Positions 8,640-19,889 of a stretch of 64,000 nt of DNA are shown piece after piece. Numbering within the stretch: position 1 is the first letter of the stretch; the number at the start of each line of letters is the position of its first letter. This DNA comes from Mytilinidion resinicola (taxonomy: Eukaryota > Ascomycota > Dothideomycetes > Mytilinidiales > Mytilinidiaceae), in assembly GCF_010093595.1 (NCBI RefSeq), contig NW_022985441.1:1748754-1812753 (forward strand), in the 5' to 3' direction. The notes under the pieces were generated by a model that was not told the DNA's origin, did not search any database, and worked only from the letters and a program-made list of their open reading frames with translations. The position numbers were made by a program, and so were the translations under genes.

Positions 8640-11119
8640 TCAGAATGCCTCGTCGCCCTCCTCCCCCTCGAGCACTTTCCGTGCCTCGTCGAGGCGGCGG
8701 CGCCATGCCTTGCGCTCGTACTGGTCCCCGTCTGTGCTCTGCAGATTGGTGCACACCTGCTGCAAGCTTGCTGCCAGTCCGTATATCAGCTGCTTCTCGT
8801 GCTCGTTGAGAGACAACCGTCGGCCTTCTGTCGACGACGACTCCAACAAGATTGAGAAAATCTTCGATGCCCGTAGTCCCCCGACGATGTCTGCCCCTGG
8901 AGACGACCCCCGCGAGTTCTGGCTCGACAAGTCGGATGACTCCTTGGCATAGTGCGAGCCACGTGGGGTCGAGAAGTTGATAGCTGACTCTGGCCGATCC
9001 TTGTCCGCGACGTGGTGGATGCCATTCAGTTGCGCTGGCTGCGCCAATACTCGCTGGGAGAACTCGTCCAGTCGTTCGTTGGCATCATCAGACCCATCGT
9101 CAGACCCGTTTCCTTCGGTAGCTGTCGCAAATGTCGCCATTGTAGAGACTGAAGAAGCGCTGTCGTTGCGCTGGTGCAGTCCAGGGCGCGATTGCCTCGG
9201 CGTGGATTGCAGGTCCGCAGGTTCAATAATTGCCGTGATCGGCCTGGTGGTCTCGGCAGAATCTGCAGAGCCCGCAGAACTTGAGCTAGATCGCCGACTG
9301 CCGGAGCTGTATGTCCCCATGGCACTGTGCAGGAAGAAGTGTTCATAGTCGAAAGCGTCCAGACGATCTTCGTGGCGCGCCGCAACAGGGACGTCGTACG
9401 CTGCGTCTTCGTATATGCTCTCAGCCATATCGTCGTTATCGACTGACACGAAATCAATGTCATCGAGGTCGCCCTCCTCAACCGGTAGTCCCTCGTACTC
9501 TCTGGGAATCTCTTCTGCGTCCTCGTAGTTGCTTTCTTGATATTCGCTGTGACCCTCACCTTTAAGCACCCTATGCTCGCCGGACTGGTCACCTAGATGT
9601 AGGTCTAAGGGAATGGTCTTTGGGGTGGATGAAGTGTTGGTGTCTTCATCGTACAGCTCTCTTGTGGCATGCACAGGCTCTTCCTTGAAGCCGACTCCGG
9701 CGTCCGCAGAAATGGGGCTACTCTTATATCCATCAGCTCCGGAGTACCATATTTCAGCAGCAGTAAAGGGGCTGGGAGTTCGCAGGCTCTGCAAGCTACG
9801 GCGTCGTAGACCATCTTCCCGCGCCCGCTGCTTTAACGTAGATATCTTTCCCTTTAGTTCATTCATCTGAACCCTGAGGTCGCTAGTAGTTGATGCGGAC
9901 CGGTGCAGCTTCGGCATCTCAGGCGGGTCATTTTCAGGCAAGGGTTCGAGAGTAGGCGACCCTGAATGTTTGCGCAAGGGGTGGTCGCCCTCGTTAGTCC
10001 AACCGTTCCGGTGGTCGCGCATAACCTCCTGGCTCTTCGTCTCCCTGATCGAGGGGTGGCCCCCATAATACCCGTCGACTGGTGACCATGGCCCGCTTGT
10101 GGGACCCAGTGCACTTGATGAGCGTCTATCAGTTCCGTTTGCTTTGTTTGCGACTCTGGCAGAAATCGGAGATGGGACCGACGTCTCGCTGAAGACGCGT
10201 GAATGTTTCGGACTGCCGGTGGAGAGGGGAGAGGAGTGATATGGCCGTTGCCGGGGTGGGATGAACCCAAGGCCCCCGTACAGTTGTCGGTCTCGGTCTC
10301 TGGCAGCCGAGAGGTGCTGCGAAAGCTCCGACGCCATCTTCGCGGTGTTGAAAGATGACGGTGGCGGTGTTGCCATGAGAGAGTGTCTGGCGCCTCTCAG
10401 GTTTCCTTCCATGACCTATCAAGCATGTCAGTGAATAGTCCAGCTGTCCAGAAGCATTTACACACATTCAGCCTCTTTTTCGCGTTCGCCAGTATTATTT
10501 CCGCTCTTCTGCTCAAGGCGGCCGAGGAGTAGGGGTCATCATCGTTCTCGTCTTGCTCGTCTGACCATGGGTCATTGTCCAGCTCCTCGTCGCCTGGCGC
10601 TGGCTTGTGTGCGTCCCCCTGGTGCTCCTCGTCCTCGTCCAGCACCACCCCGCTGTCGTCGAAGGTACCTTCGAACCCCGGCCACTTCATGTTCTCCAAG
10701 TCTTCACTGTGAACAGAGCTCGAGGCATTGCTCAGCCTCCTTGTTTTATATGCATCCCAGTTGTCCATGTTTCCTAAGATGGAGTCTCGGATGGTGGGCG
10801 ACGAGGCCAGGACCTGGTCGCGCGGGCTGCGCTGCTTCGGCGTCGCCTCGACTTCAGCAATGTTCGGAAGGGTGCTGACGGACGAGCGCGCCGTCACGGG
10901 AGGCGACATCATTCGCGGGTTGGGGCCCCGACGAGCTGGCAGAGCGCTGAGCTTAACAGTTTGCGCCGGGTAGTATAGCAGCGAGGAGGGAGAAGGTGGT
11001 CGCTGGGCATACGGCCCAGGAGAAAAGCTGCGCGTCGTCGCCTCGGGCAGGATGAGATCGGGGTTCGTGAGCGTGGGAGACGGGAGGCCCATGGAAAGGG
11101 CCAAATTGTGTGCAGCCAT
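8640..11119 (-). CDS. Conserved coiled-coil protein, unknown role
   Basis: Two exons, 11119-10466 and 10415-8640, give 809 residues. The intron (10465-10416, 50 nt) begins GTGTGT, has a CTGAC branch site and ends TAG; only this junction keeps the frame and gives NAKKRLNVMEGNLRGAR. The N-terminal third is Ser/Pro-rich and likely disordered. An acidic stretch near residues 165-195 is followed by a short helix (ALSRRAEIILANAKKRL) around the intron. A predicted coiled coil (LRVQMNELKGKISTLKQRA) lies near residues 395-425, an acidic Asp/Glu-rich region follows, and the last 110 residues look helical (SKIFSILLESSS... to LEEARKVLEGEEGDEAF-like C-end). The sequence resembles conserved Pezizomycotina proteins of unknown function, from memory only. 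No enzymatic motif or membrane segment is seen. Start: first ATG, MAAHNLALSM. Confidence 0.82.
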
Positions 11120-12397
11120 AGCGAGCTGCCAGGGTGGAAGTCCGGCGGCCGGTGGGAAAGCAAATCTGCGCGGTGGTCTGCGCGGTCAGGGGGGACCTGG
11201 CGAGGTGGAGCTAAAACATGGCGAGCGGTGGGTTTGCGTGGGACGGCGGAGGTCGTGTGCGATTGCGCTCAGCACACGGCGGCGGCGCAGGCTGAGGAGG
11301 AGAGCGTCAAGAGGTGAGGCCACAAAGGAGACGCCCACGGGACGCTCCAGGCCAATTGTCAAGGTTTTCCAAGGCGGCGTGTGCACCGTGGCACCGTCCC
11401 TGGGCGTTCACCTCCAAATGTCCACCCGGGAGAGACCCGCACTTAGTCTGGGGAAGCATTGGCCCGCCACGCCATGGTTGAAGGCGGTGCCTGGCGATGC
11501 TGCAGGGCGAAATCTGCTGCCCACGTCTGACTGGCGCGCCGCCTGCATTATTAGGGGCAGCTCTCTGCGGTCCCAAGTGCGGCCCTGTCTACTGTGTCCT
11601 TCATCAGCCGCAGCGCTGTCACTCTTGAGCGACCTCCTTCTCCAGATCACGTAGCAGAAGGCCCTAGAGGGGCTGGAGCAACCGAGAACTCTGTGGCACA
11701 GTTGCATGCCGCGGCCAGCGTGGACGACGCCTCTTACTGTATGATGCGTGCCGGGGTCTCTCCACGCCGCAGCCTCAATCGGATGCCGAGATGTCACACG
11801 TGGAGACGGACATTTTCAGCTCAGGCTTTCAGCGTCGGGGCGGCAGTCAGGCTGCGTTGAACTTAAAGGAGCAGTCCAGCACCGTCTGACGTGGCCCGGC
11901 AAGCCATCACGCTCGTCAAAACTGTAGGTTTACAATGTCTGATAACGTATCGGAGGACCTCAAGCAGTGCTAAGCTAGTGCACACGTGCCCAGAGGGGGT
12001 GCATATCTAGAGTATGGAAAGTTTCGATATGGAAGCACTGATTTGAGAATTTCCACTTTTTGTTCAAGGGTGCCTGGCAGTGCTCCCTCAAATGTCAACA
12101 GCTGCGGTGGGAAGTACCACGTACGGTTTCAAGTCAGATTGCCATCATCCTGTTTAGTTACCTCCTGCTCCAGATGAATCCATGCCAGCTAAGGCTTCCC
12201 AGGCAATAAGAGCCAGATGCTAGTAACTCCCTTGCTATTCCTCCACTCAAGTGCCAAGAGCTAGGATTCTTGACTTAGTTGCGAAAAGGTGGTTGAAGCC
12301 TCAACAGTCTAATCAAACCAGGCTCTACGTGGAACCTCCTTTGTCTCTTGCCTGCAGCAAAGAGTTGGCGGAAGTAAGTGATGGGGCGGAAGCAAAC
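11120..12397. other. Intergenic, 1.3 kb, no gene seen
   Basis: This is the upstream region of the coiled-coil gene and the downstream region of the P450 pseudogene, both on the minus strand. I see no coding or RNA feature here. Confidence 0.5.
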
Positions 12398-14433
12398 TCA
12401 GGAAGACCCATTGACGGACCTCCTCCGGACATTCACATATAGCCCTTTCTGAATGACAAACCACCTGCGCGTGTCAACAGAGCCATGCAATGCAAACTGA
12501 GTACAACTCACCAGCATTTCTCCGTCAATTCAGCATTGGCATCAGCTAGAGTGAGGTCATACCGCATGAACAGCGTAGGGATAAGCTATCAAAGGTTAGA
12601 ACATATGCTTGAGACAGTCTTCAGGCCGAAGCAGGTACCTTGGACATCTCCATCCAGCTGATGTCTGTGTAAAAGGTCAGCTCGAGTCCAGTTATCATGA
12701 AGGGAGATATCTTTACTTCTTCCTATGCAGCTCCGAGCACCAGAACCAAATGCGAAGAAGAACCGATCTAATGGCTTTAGTAGGACCGAAAGTCTGGCGG
12801 CAAAGCTTCAAGCTTACGCATATCTCCTATGGCCTTTTCATCTTGAGTGAGCCATCAGTCAGGCCTGAAGTCATCGGCATCGTCCCCAAAAACCTCCTTG
12901 TTGCGGTGGACCACCCAAGGGTTGACGCCAACGACAGACTACACCTCTTGTCAGTATCTGAGTCACAGGTTCTCGGCCTGGGCAGTCTCACGCCAGCAGG
13001 AAAGTATTTGCCATGAATATCTATGCCACCCGAGGGTACGACTCGCGGTAAGCTCATCCCCACAGCTGGATGAACGCGTAAAGCCTCGTACATGACCGCT
13101 TGCAGGTACGGCATACTATCTGCTTGGCTAAGCGAAACCGGGTCACTTATCTTCCCCTGTCGTCGCAGGCCATCAATCTCGTCCACGAGTCGTTGTTTGT
13201 GTGTAGGGTTCTTCAAGAGGTAGTATATAATGGCTCGAATTGATATAGCCGTCGTGTCACTACCGGCAGCTATGTTTGATCTGCCAGGTGTAAGTTGTCA
13301 CACTGAAATGTTGATACGTGACGGAAAGCTTACGTAGCCATGGATACCACTACATTCAAGTCAAATTCAGTCGGCTTCTTCTCGTTCACAGCAAAAAGCT
13401 TGCTGAGGATATCTTTCCGGTCGCTCCCGCGGTCTTTTCGAGATCTAACCTCACTCATAGCGAAGTTTCGAACTCCGCCATGACGAGCATTTACCCCAAG
13501 ATGGTTCCCAATCACAGGCATAAGGGTTTGATGAAGCCGGTATATCCAGGGTATTTGGCCAAGCCAGCACGCGGAACGGAGGATACCTTCAATGGAGCTG
13601 AAAGTTCCATCGTCCATGCCGGCATCCACGAAACCGAAAGTCTTGGAGAAAGTAATCTCTCCAATGATATCTGCGACACATGAAATGAGACAAAGAGTCT
13701 GGTGGTGAGCATCCCTTCAGGGACTTACCGAACGCGAACAGTTGCACTAATTTGCCCATGTCTGCCGGCTCTTTCGAATCCTGAAATCCGCCCATCTTGC
13801 GCATAAATCCTTTGATGGCACCATTGACAAACTCCTCGAGGTCCTTGAGGGAACCCATGGAGTATGTTTGGGCGACAAGCCGCCTCTGAACTGCGTGCAC
13901 GGATTCGTTTCGTTCTCCGAAAAGATCGAATTTGCGAGCTCCCTGTCAATAATTCATAAAATGCACTACTTAGGGCTGAAGATAGTCAACTAGCTTGCCA
14001 AACGGAGTACCAGTCTGATTTTCGAAACTTGGTGCCGGCCCCTATGTTTTGTTAGCAGATGTCTGCCGACGACACAGCTCCGTCTGAAAAACAGACCATA
14101 TATACTCTTAATAGCTGTCAAGTCGGCTACACTCCTAAAACATCATGTCAGCGTTGTAGGAGATAAATTTCGCGCTTCGTACACTTCATATGGGCCTGTT
14201 CGAACGAGCGGCCCATATCTCTTATGTAGATCAATCATTACGTGGTTGAGGTCGCCATCTCGAGAGTGCTTGGCTATCCAGAGCCGTGACAGACTTGCCC
14301 AGAATGGCCCCGGAGTGCTTGCGAACGGGGAGAAAACCCGTTGATAGACAACATAGATAGTGGGTAGCACTATCAGAAGACAGAGCAAGATCGGAAGAAG
14401 GCCGTTCTGGTCGGTGTTGTTCCACATGGCCAT
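12398..14433 (-). pseudogene. Cytochrome P450 with one premature stop
   Basis: Eleven exons can be joined with every phase consistent: 14433-14183, 14134-14097, 14041-13995, 13942-13729, 13670-13334, 13280-12992, 12938-12818, 12767-12717, 12664-12639, 12585-12512 and 12464-12398 (505 codons). The product has an N-terminal membrane anchor, the I-helix motif AAGSDTT, the K-helix motif EALR, the late motif FRPD-x-W and the haem-binding loop FAFGSGARSCIGR. It resembles fungal pisatin-demethylase/benzoate-hydroxylase-like P450s. Codon 420 (12857-12855) is TGA where the family has the conserved Arg of the PERF/FRPDRW motif; a single C-to-T change from CGA explains it. A product ending there lacks the haem Cys. 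Intron 3 (13994-13943) has a GC-AG border. Everything else is intact, so the loss looks recent, or the stop is a sequencing error. It is divergent from the flavin monooxygenase at 15536. Confidence 0.85.
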
Positions 14434-15535
14434 GATTCTCTTGCAGTGAACAACCAAAGTGAGGTTTCAAAGTTGAGCCAAGGAAGAGCTGAGAGCTTGA
14501 AAGAAGCTAGGAGGTAGGTTGTCGTCTGAACTCAAGATCTTAGCAGGTGAGAGACAACATAGCTAATAAAAGCAATGAAATTTGGGGTCTCAGGTCCGAA
14601 CCACAGCCTCACGTAGAAATGGGTTGCAATAGAACGGCGAGGAAACTGCTTCTTAAGCATATTGTCGTCGTTAGGCTTTCCACCGTACATTCTTCTTGTA
14701 CACTTACCGTGTTCTCTCTACGTATACACACGCCCGCCGTAGCACGTACCCTTACACGCTTGAGCGTATCGATCCACGACTATCGAGTTAAAGTGTGGGC
14801 TGGTCGGCGCCCTGTAAATCGTCGTCTTGTAAATCGTCGTCTGGCCCACTATTGCGCTGATGGGTCTAGAGGATATTCTGTATATGCACATTCGAAGGCA
14901 GTTGTGACGGTACACAACGAGTTGTTCGGCCGAAGTGTGGCGGGGTCCTAGCCTGAGACCAACGGCGACACAATTCGGAACGTGCACACGTGTAGTTTCC
15001 GAACCCACAGCCGAAGAAGTGAAAGGTGCTCGACGACGTTGGCGGCGGCGTCTGCCGAGTGGTGGTGGAAGGAAGGGATGACAGCAGCTAGCATCTTTTG
15101 CCCTCGCTCTGATTCGTCCGACGCACGCTTAGCGCGAATCCGCACCGGCCATCTCGACGACGACTTACCGACTTCACCATCCGTCCCTTTTTGGCGCGCT
15201 CTCCCCGCATCATAAAATGATACGGGCACGATGTCGGCAACGAACGCGGGGCCCCAGGCAGGGACTGTGGTAGTAGAAGGCAGTCAAGATCCGAGTTTAC
15301 TCCCGGGTTATTTTGGATAAAGTGATGTAATTGGCGGCTAACAGAATGAGCGAAACCTTTTCTACATACACCCCCATCTCAATCTCACAATATGCACCAT
15401 TTATAAACCGTTGCCTCGTAGTCTTCCGTCTACTTCATATCAGCTTTCTCCTTTCAAACATCTCTGGTTCTTATAGATTCATTTAGTTTTCCATTAGATT
15501 TCCTCAAGCCCTTTGAAGCACTCACAGGGCCCACG
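14434..15535. promoter_or_regulatory. Shared divergent promoter region, P450 / phenol hydroxylase
   Basis: This 1.1-kb spacer lies between two start codons facing away from each other. A TATAAA at 15402-15407 is about 130 bp before the hydroxylase ATG. A 15-bp perfect tandem repeat sits at 14813-14842. Co-regulation is an inference from the arrangement. Confidence 0.5.
14813..14842. repeat. 15-bp x 2 tandem repeat in divergent promoter
   Basis: The unit TGTAAATCGTCGTCT occurs twice without a gap at 14813-14827 and 14828-14842, between the P450 and hydroxylase starts. It could be a paired binding site for a regulator, but no known factor is assigned. Confidence 0.7.
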
Positions 15536-17553
15536 ATGGAGAATTACGATATCGTGATAATAGGGGCAGGGCCCGTGGGCTTGACCATCTCGACGAGCCT
15601 TGCTAGGTGGGGCTACAAAATAAAGCACATTGACAATCGACCCGAACCCACGGCGACTGGTCGCGCAGATGGCATCCAACCTCGATCCCTCGATCTACTT
15701 CGAAACATGGGATTAAAACGGCAGATCATGGCACACGACCCAGCCAAGGTTTACGAAGTCGCGTTTTGGGACCCTTCGGCGAAAGGAATCCACCGCACAG
15801 GCACCTGGGCGAGTTGTCCCAAGTTCATCGACGCCAGGTACCCATTCACAACCTTGCTGCACCAGGGACTGATAGAGCGTGTTTTCATCGAGGACATCGA
15901 AAAGCACGGAGGACAGATACAGCGGCCATGGACAATCACTGGATTTAAGAACGATGGGAAAGACCCCGTGTACCCCGTGGAAGTGAATCTGGCTCACGTG
16001 GATGGGACCTCGAAAGAAACAGTCAGGGCAAAGTACTTGTTTAGCGGCGAGGGAGCAAGGTCCTTCGTTAGAGACCAACTGGGAGTTCAAATACATCACA
16101 AAGACCCCATTGCTCATGTTTGGGGTGTCATGGACGGTGTCGTGCGAACCGACTTTCCAGACATCAAGGTACATTTATATCAGCACTATGCCGTTCTTGA
16201 CTGACAGGAAGTAGATGAAATGTACTATCCACTCCGACGCAGGATCCATTATGGTGATCCCTCGAGAGAACAACATGGTCAGGCTGTACATACAACTTGC
16301 CTCCTCGACAGACAAGGATTGGAACCCACGGAAAACAGCCACGGAGGAGGAGGTCCAATCACACGCAAAGAAAATATTAAAACCCTACCACATAGAATGG
16401 GACCGTGTGGAATGGTATTCAGCCTACCCAATCGGACAGGGGATTGCTGAGCGTTACACGCTGGACGAAAGAGTATTCATGGGCGGCGATGCCTGCCATA
16501 CACATAGCGTAAGTTGCGTACCATTCCAGCCATTTTTGTCCCTAGGATTAGTTCTGACTAACAGCAATATAGCCCAAAGCTGGACAAGGTATGAACACTG
16601 CTTTCCTCGACGCTGTTAATCTTGCATGGAAAATCCACCATGTCGAGTCGGGCTTCGCTTCTCGCTCCATCCTCAACACGTACGAGTCTGAGCGCAAGCT
16701 CGTTGCTGAGAATCTCCTTGATTTTGACGCACGCTATGCAAAGCTTTTTTCCGCCCGCATCCCCTCCGCCGGCGAAGTCGGCAGTGCAAACACTCAGGCC
16801 GCCGCCCAAGCCGCCTCGAAGCACGAACCGGAAGAGAATGACTTCGTCAAGACATTCAAAGCAAGCTGCGAGTTCACCAGTGGCTATGGTGTTGCTTATG
16901 ATGCAAATATTTACAACTGGTCACCCGTACACCCAGCTCAGTCGCCCCTCTTCCTGTCCTACCAGAAGGGTACACACCTTCGCACTGGCCGCATCCTTAC
17001 CCCTGCCACTGTAACCCGCGTTGTGGACGCGAACGTCGTCCACCTCGAGCAAGAGATTCCGTTCAACGGCTCCTTCCGCCTGTACATCTTTGCCGGTACT
17101 CCTGCGATCTCTTCGGCAGCACTCGATGACCTCGCAACCTACATGACTGCTCCACGCTCATTCTTCTCAACATACCTTCACCAGAACGAGGACACTGACC
17201 GTTACCATGAGCGCCATAACCCGCACACGCCATTCCTGACGCTCACGACCGTTGTGGCTTTACCCCGCGCTGAGATCGAGATCGACGACTTGCTCCCACC
17301 AGTGCTGAGTAGGTACAGAGATCACGTGTACGCAGATGACATATGGGACGCACGGGTACCGGAAGCGAAAGCAGCAGCGCATGCAAAGATAGGGCTAGAT
17401 GAAGAGAAAGGCGGCGTGGTGGTAGTGCGGCCAGATGGCTATGTTGGTTGTGTGGTGAAGCTGGAACAGGGGACTGGTACTGTGGATGCTTTGAACGCCT
17501 ACTTTGGGTCGTTCACGGGCAAGTCGATGGGTGGAGCAGAGGCAAAGCTATGA
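15536..17553 (+). CDS. FAD-dependent phenol 2-monooxygenase-like enzyme
   Basis: Three exons, 15536-16168, 16215-16508 and 16573-17553, encode 635 residues, a normal length for fungal phenol hydroxylases. The family uses NADPH and O2 to add a hydroxyl group ortho to a phenolic OH, with bound FAD. Visible motifs: the Rossmann FAD site [11 protein letters not shown] at residues 7-17, [10 protein letters not shown] near 168-177 (the position of the DG motif, with Glu for Asp), [11 protein letters not shown] near 299-309 (ribityl-binding GD motif), and [17 protein letters not shown] directly after it. The C-terminal 200 residues match the thioredoxin-like phenol hydroxylase dimerisation domain ([14 protein letters not shown]). 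The first intron's 3' end is fixed at 16214 because the nearer AG would shift the frame out of [11 protein letters not shown]. The natural substrate cannot be told from sequence. A P450 pseudogene is transcribed divergently upstream. Confidence 0.92.
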
Positions 17554-17984
17554 AGGAGCTGTGATGATATAATTATGGTGCGATGATTGGATGGTGGAAT
17601 GCTGGAGAAGATAGTCGGAGGAACCTCCACAGATGTTAGTGCTGTTGGGAGACTTTATGTATATATGATTGCATGCCCTAGTTCGTAGAGCATGATTCGA
17701 ATTACATATCTAGAGAACTGAAGAAAAGAGTGAGGAGATTTGAGGTCTTGATTCAGCACCTAGGCCACGTCTATATGCACTCCACGGTCAACTTTCGAGG
17801 GAGCATGTATGGGGTGCTTCCGTGACTACTTCAACGGTGCCCAGTCCGCGATCAGACCCAGCAAGGTCGCATAGGGAGCACAAGGGACCCCAGAGGCTTG
17901 AGATAATGTAGTAGAGAGTCATAGGCCACTTCAAATGTATTTTTCACTAATCGTACTTTTGTCCCTCCAGTCCATCCAATAGTC
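17554..17984. other. Intergenic between convergent genes
   Basis: This is the 3' flank shared by the monooxygenase (plus) and prefoldin 5 (minus). No feature is recognised. Confidence 0.5.
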
Positions 17985-18548
17985 CTACCGCGCTTCCTGG
18001 GGTTGCGGGCCACTGGTGACCTTAGACCGCAGCACCTCTTCCACCACCCTGAGATTCTGCGCTTTGCTCTGCAAGATCTGCTCTAGATCTTTCAGACTGC
18101 CCTCAAGATCTGCTACTTTGCGGGTATAAAAGTCGGTTGCATCGGTCGTCGACTTCTCGATGAAAAAGCCGGTCCCAACATCGACGAGGACATGTGTGCT
18201 GCTAGCCAGTGTGCCGGGGACGTAGAGTGAGGACGTTAGGGGGACGAGGAGAGGCTTGTCTATATGCGTTGCGTTAGTCTGGTGGTGCCTCTGGGGGGGG
18301 GTTGAAGTATACCGGCTGTCTTGGGATTCAACCCCGCGGATATCGACTTTAGGCAGTCTCGAAATTTGGCCTGTGCTGTGCGCAGCGATTGGAAGGAACT
18401 GGTGAGGTGCTCGAGCTCGCTGTCGAGCTGCTTCTTCAACTGGCTGAGCTGTTGGACATTGAGACTCGTGAGTTCGACTATATGCGATCAGCTAATATTC
18501 GCATGAGGCTATTCGTGGGGATGTACTTTGCTGGCCTTGGGACGCCAT
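17985..18548 (-). CDS. PFD5: Prefoldin subunit 5
   Basis: Three exons, 18548-18527, 18477-18313 and 18259-17985, encode 153 residues. Prefoldin is a cytosolic hexameric chaperone that passes nascent actin and tubulin to CCT; subunit 5 is one of its two alpha-type subunits. Recognition rests on LSQLKKQLDSELEHL (first coiled coil), the AQAKFRDC stretch, KPLLVPLTSSLYVPG and HVLVDVGTGFFIEK (the beta hairpins) and a second coiled coil ending KAQNLRVVEEVLRSKV. The first exon is only 22 nt (MASQGQQ plus one base). Introns are 49 and 53 nt, with CTGAT and CTAAC branch sites. It is divergent from the JmjC gene, 229 bp between starts. The short first exon makes it easy to miss. Confidence 0.93.
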
Positions 18549-18777
18549 AGCTGATTGTCAGCTTCGTTCAGCTAAGGTAGACCTGGCTGTATGAAAAGGA
18601 AGAAGGCCAGGTGTTGCTGACGCTGACGGTAACACATTTAACTCTTCTCAAGTGGTGGAGGGGTCGCGTCGGAAGACCTGCGAGATTTCACCGCATCGCG
18701 ACTCGCTTCACGAACCTCACTGTTTTAGGGATATAGACATCACAACGCCCAGGGCCCACAGACTTTTGCTGCTATCG

Positions 18778-19694
18778 ATGTCTGCTCGCCTCGGTTCTCG
18801 AATATCGCGTTTCCGGTCCATGAACTTCCTGGACACTTTCAGCATTGACAGCTTTCGTACCAGCCACTTCAACCCCCGAGTCCCGGCTCTCCTGCGAAAC
18901 CAATTTCACCAAATTCCTGCTATCTCTAGATGGTTTGATCCGTATTCTTTCAAGCCCGGGTTTCACCAGCTAAACTCTGATTACTTGGCGCCCTATGGCT
19001 CCGTCATCGTCCCACTGGAGCTGACGCGCGCGACGCATCCATTGTCGGATTCCATGCCTGACGATGCTGAGCATCACTCACAGACATTTCAGCGTTTCGA
19101 AGCGCCTCTCTCGGTACTTCTAGCATCCTGCTCCTCCTCACACTCCTCGCCGGGCAACCTCTACCTCGCCCAGTGCTCGCTCGACTCGCTTCCCCTGCCT
19201 CTCCAAGCCGATCTCCCGACGCCTGATGTTGTTCTAAAAGCTGGAAGGGGAGATATATATGCGAACAGCCTGTGGTTGGGGCGTCCGCCCACGCGTACTC
19301 CCTTGCACCGGGATCCAAACCCGAACATATTCGTGCAATTGGCAGGGCAGAAGGTGGTTAGGTTGATGGAGCCGGGGGCAGGGAGGGCTGTCTACGAACA
19401 ATCGAGGTCGGCCAATGGGCATGCAAATATGAGGGGCCAAGAAATGATGGAGGGCGAGGAGATGGAGCGGCTGGAGGATGCAATTTGGGGAGAGGCGGGA
19501 GAGGCACAGGGCTGGGAGGCTATTCTGGGTAGCGGGGACGGCCTCTTTATCCCCAAGGGCTGGTGGCATAGCGTGAGAAGCTTTGGAGATGGGATCACAG
19601 GATCGGTGAGTGTAAAGATGAAGATGGCTGGCGGGCGTAGAGCGTATTTGCTAACGACTTGGACTCGGCGTAGGTCAATTGGTGGTTCCGGTGA
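18778..19694 (+). CDS. JmjC / cupin-8 domain protein
   Basis: Exons 18778-19605 and 19674-19694 give 282 residues. The second exon adds only VNWWFR before the stop, a typical end of a JmjC cupin barrel. The likely Fe(II) ligands are His177 and Asp179 in LHRDPNPNIF and His264 in IPKGWWHSVRS, so the 2-oxoglutarate-dependent dioxygenase site looks complete. The family hydroxylates proteins or RNA; no histone-reader domain is present, so a small JmjC hydroxylase is more likely than a histone demethylase. The start is uncertain: the frame is open upstream to about 18652 without another ATG, so 18778 is the first ATG, but an upstream exon joined near 18728 (TTTTAG) is possible. The gene lies 195 bp upstream of the HEI10-like gene on the same strand. 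Confidence 0.8.
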
Positions 19695-19889
19695 GCTGTG
19701 CGTAGTAAAAGAAAGGATCCAAGGTGTGAATTGTACTATGAGTGCTGTAGATACTGTACATCTAGGTGTAGCAAGGAATCGTGCAGGTGGGAATCCGCAA
19801 CGGGAAGTCACGCTCTTCCGAGATGCTTCATCTGAAGAAACCTCGTCCTCCACCCCTCCCACCTTCATCGCGCGTCCAGGCCGGGCGCG

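Noticed and set aside
16208..16450. Alternative 3' splice site at 16207 in the monooxygenase
   Set aside because: It shifts the frame and loses [19 protein letters not shown], which the family has at this point.
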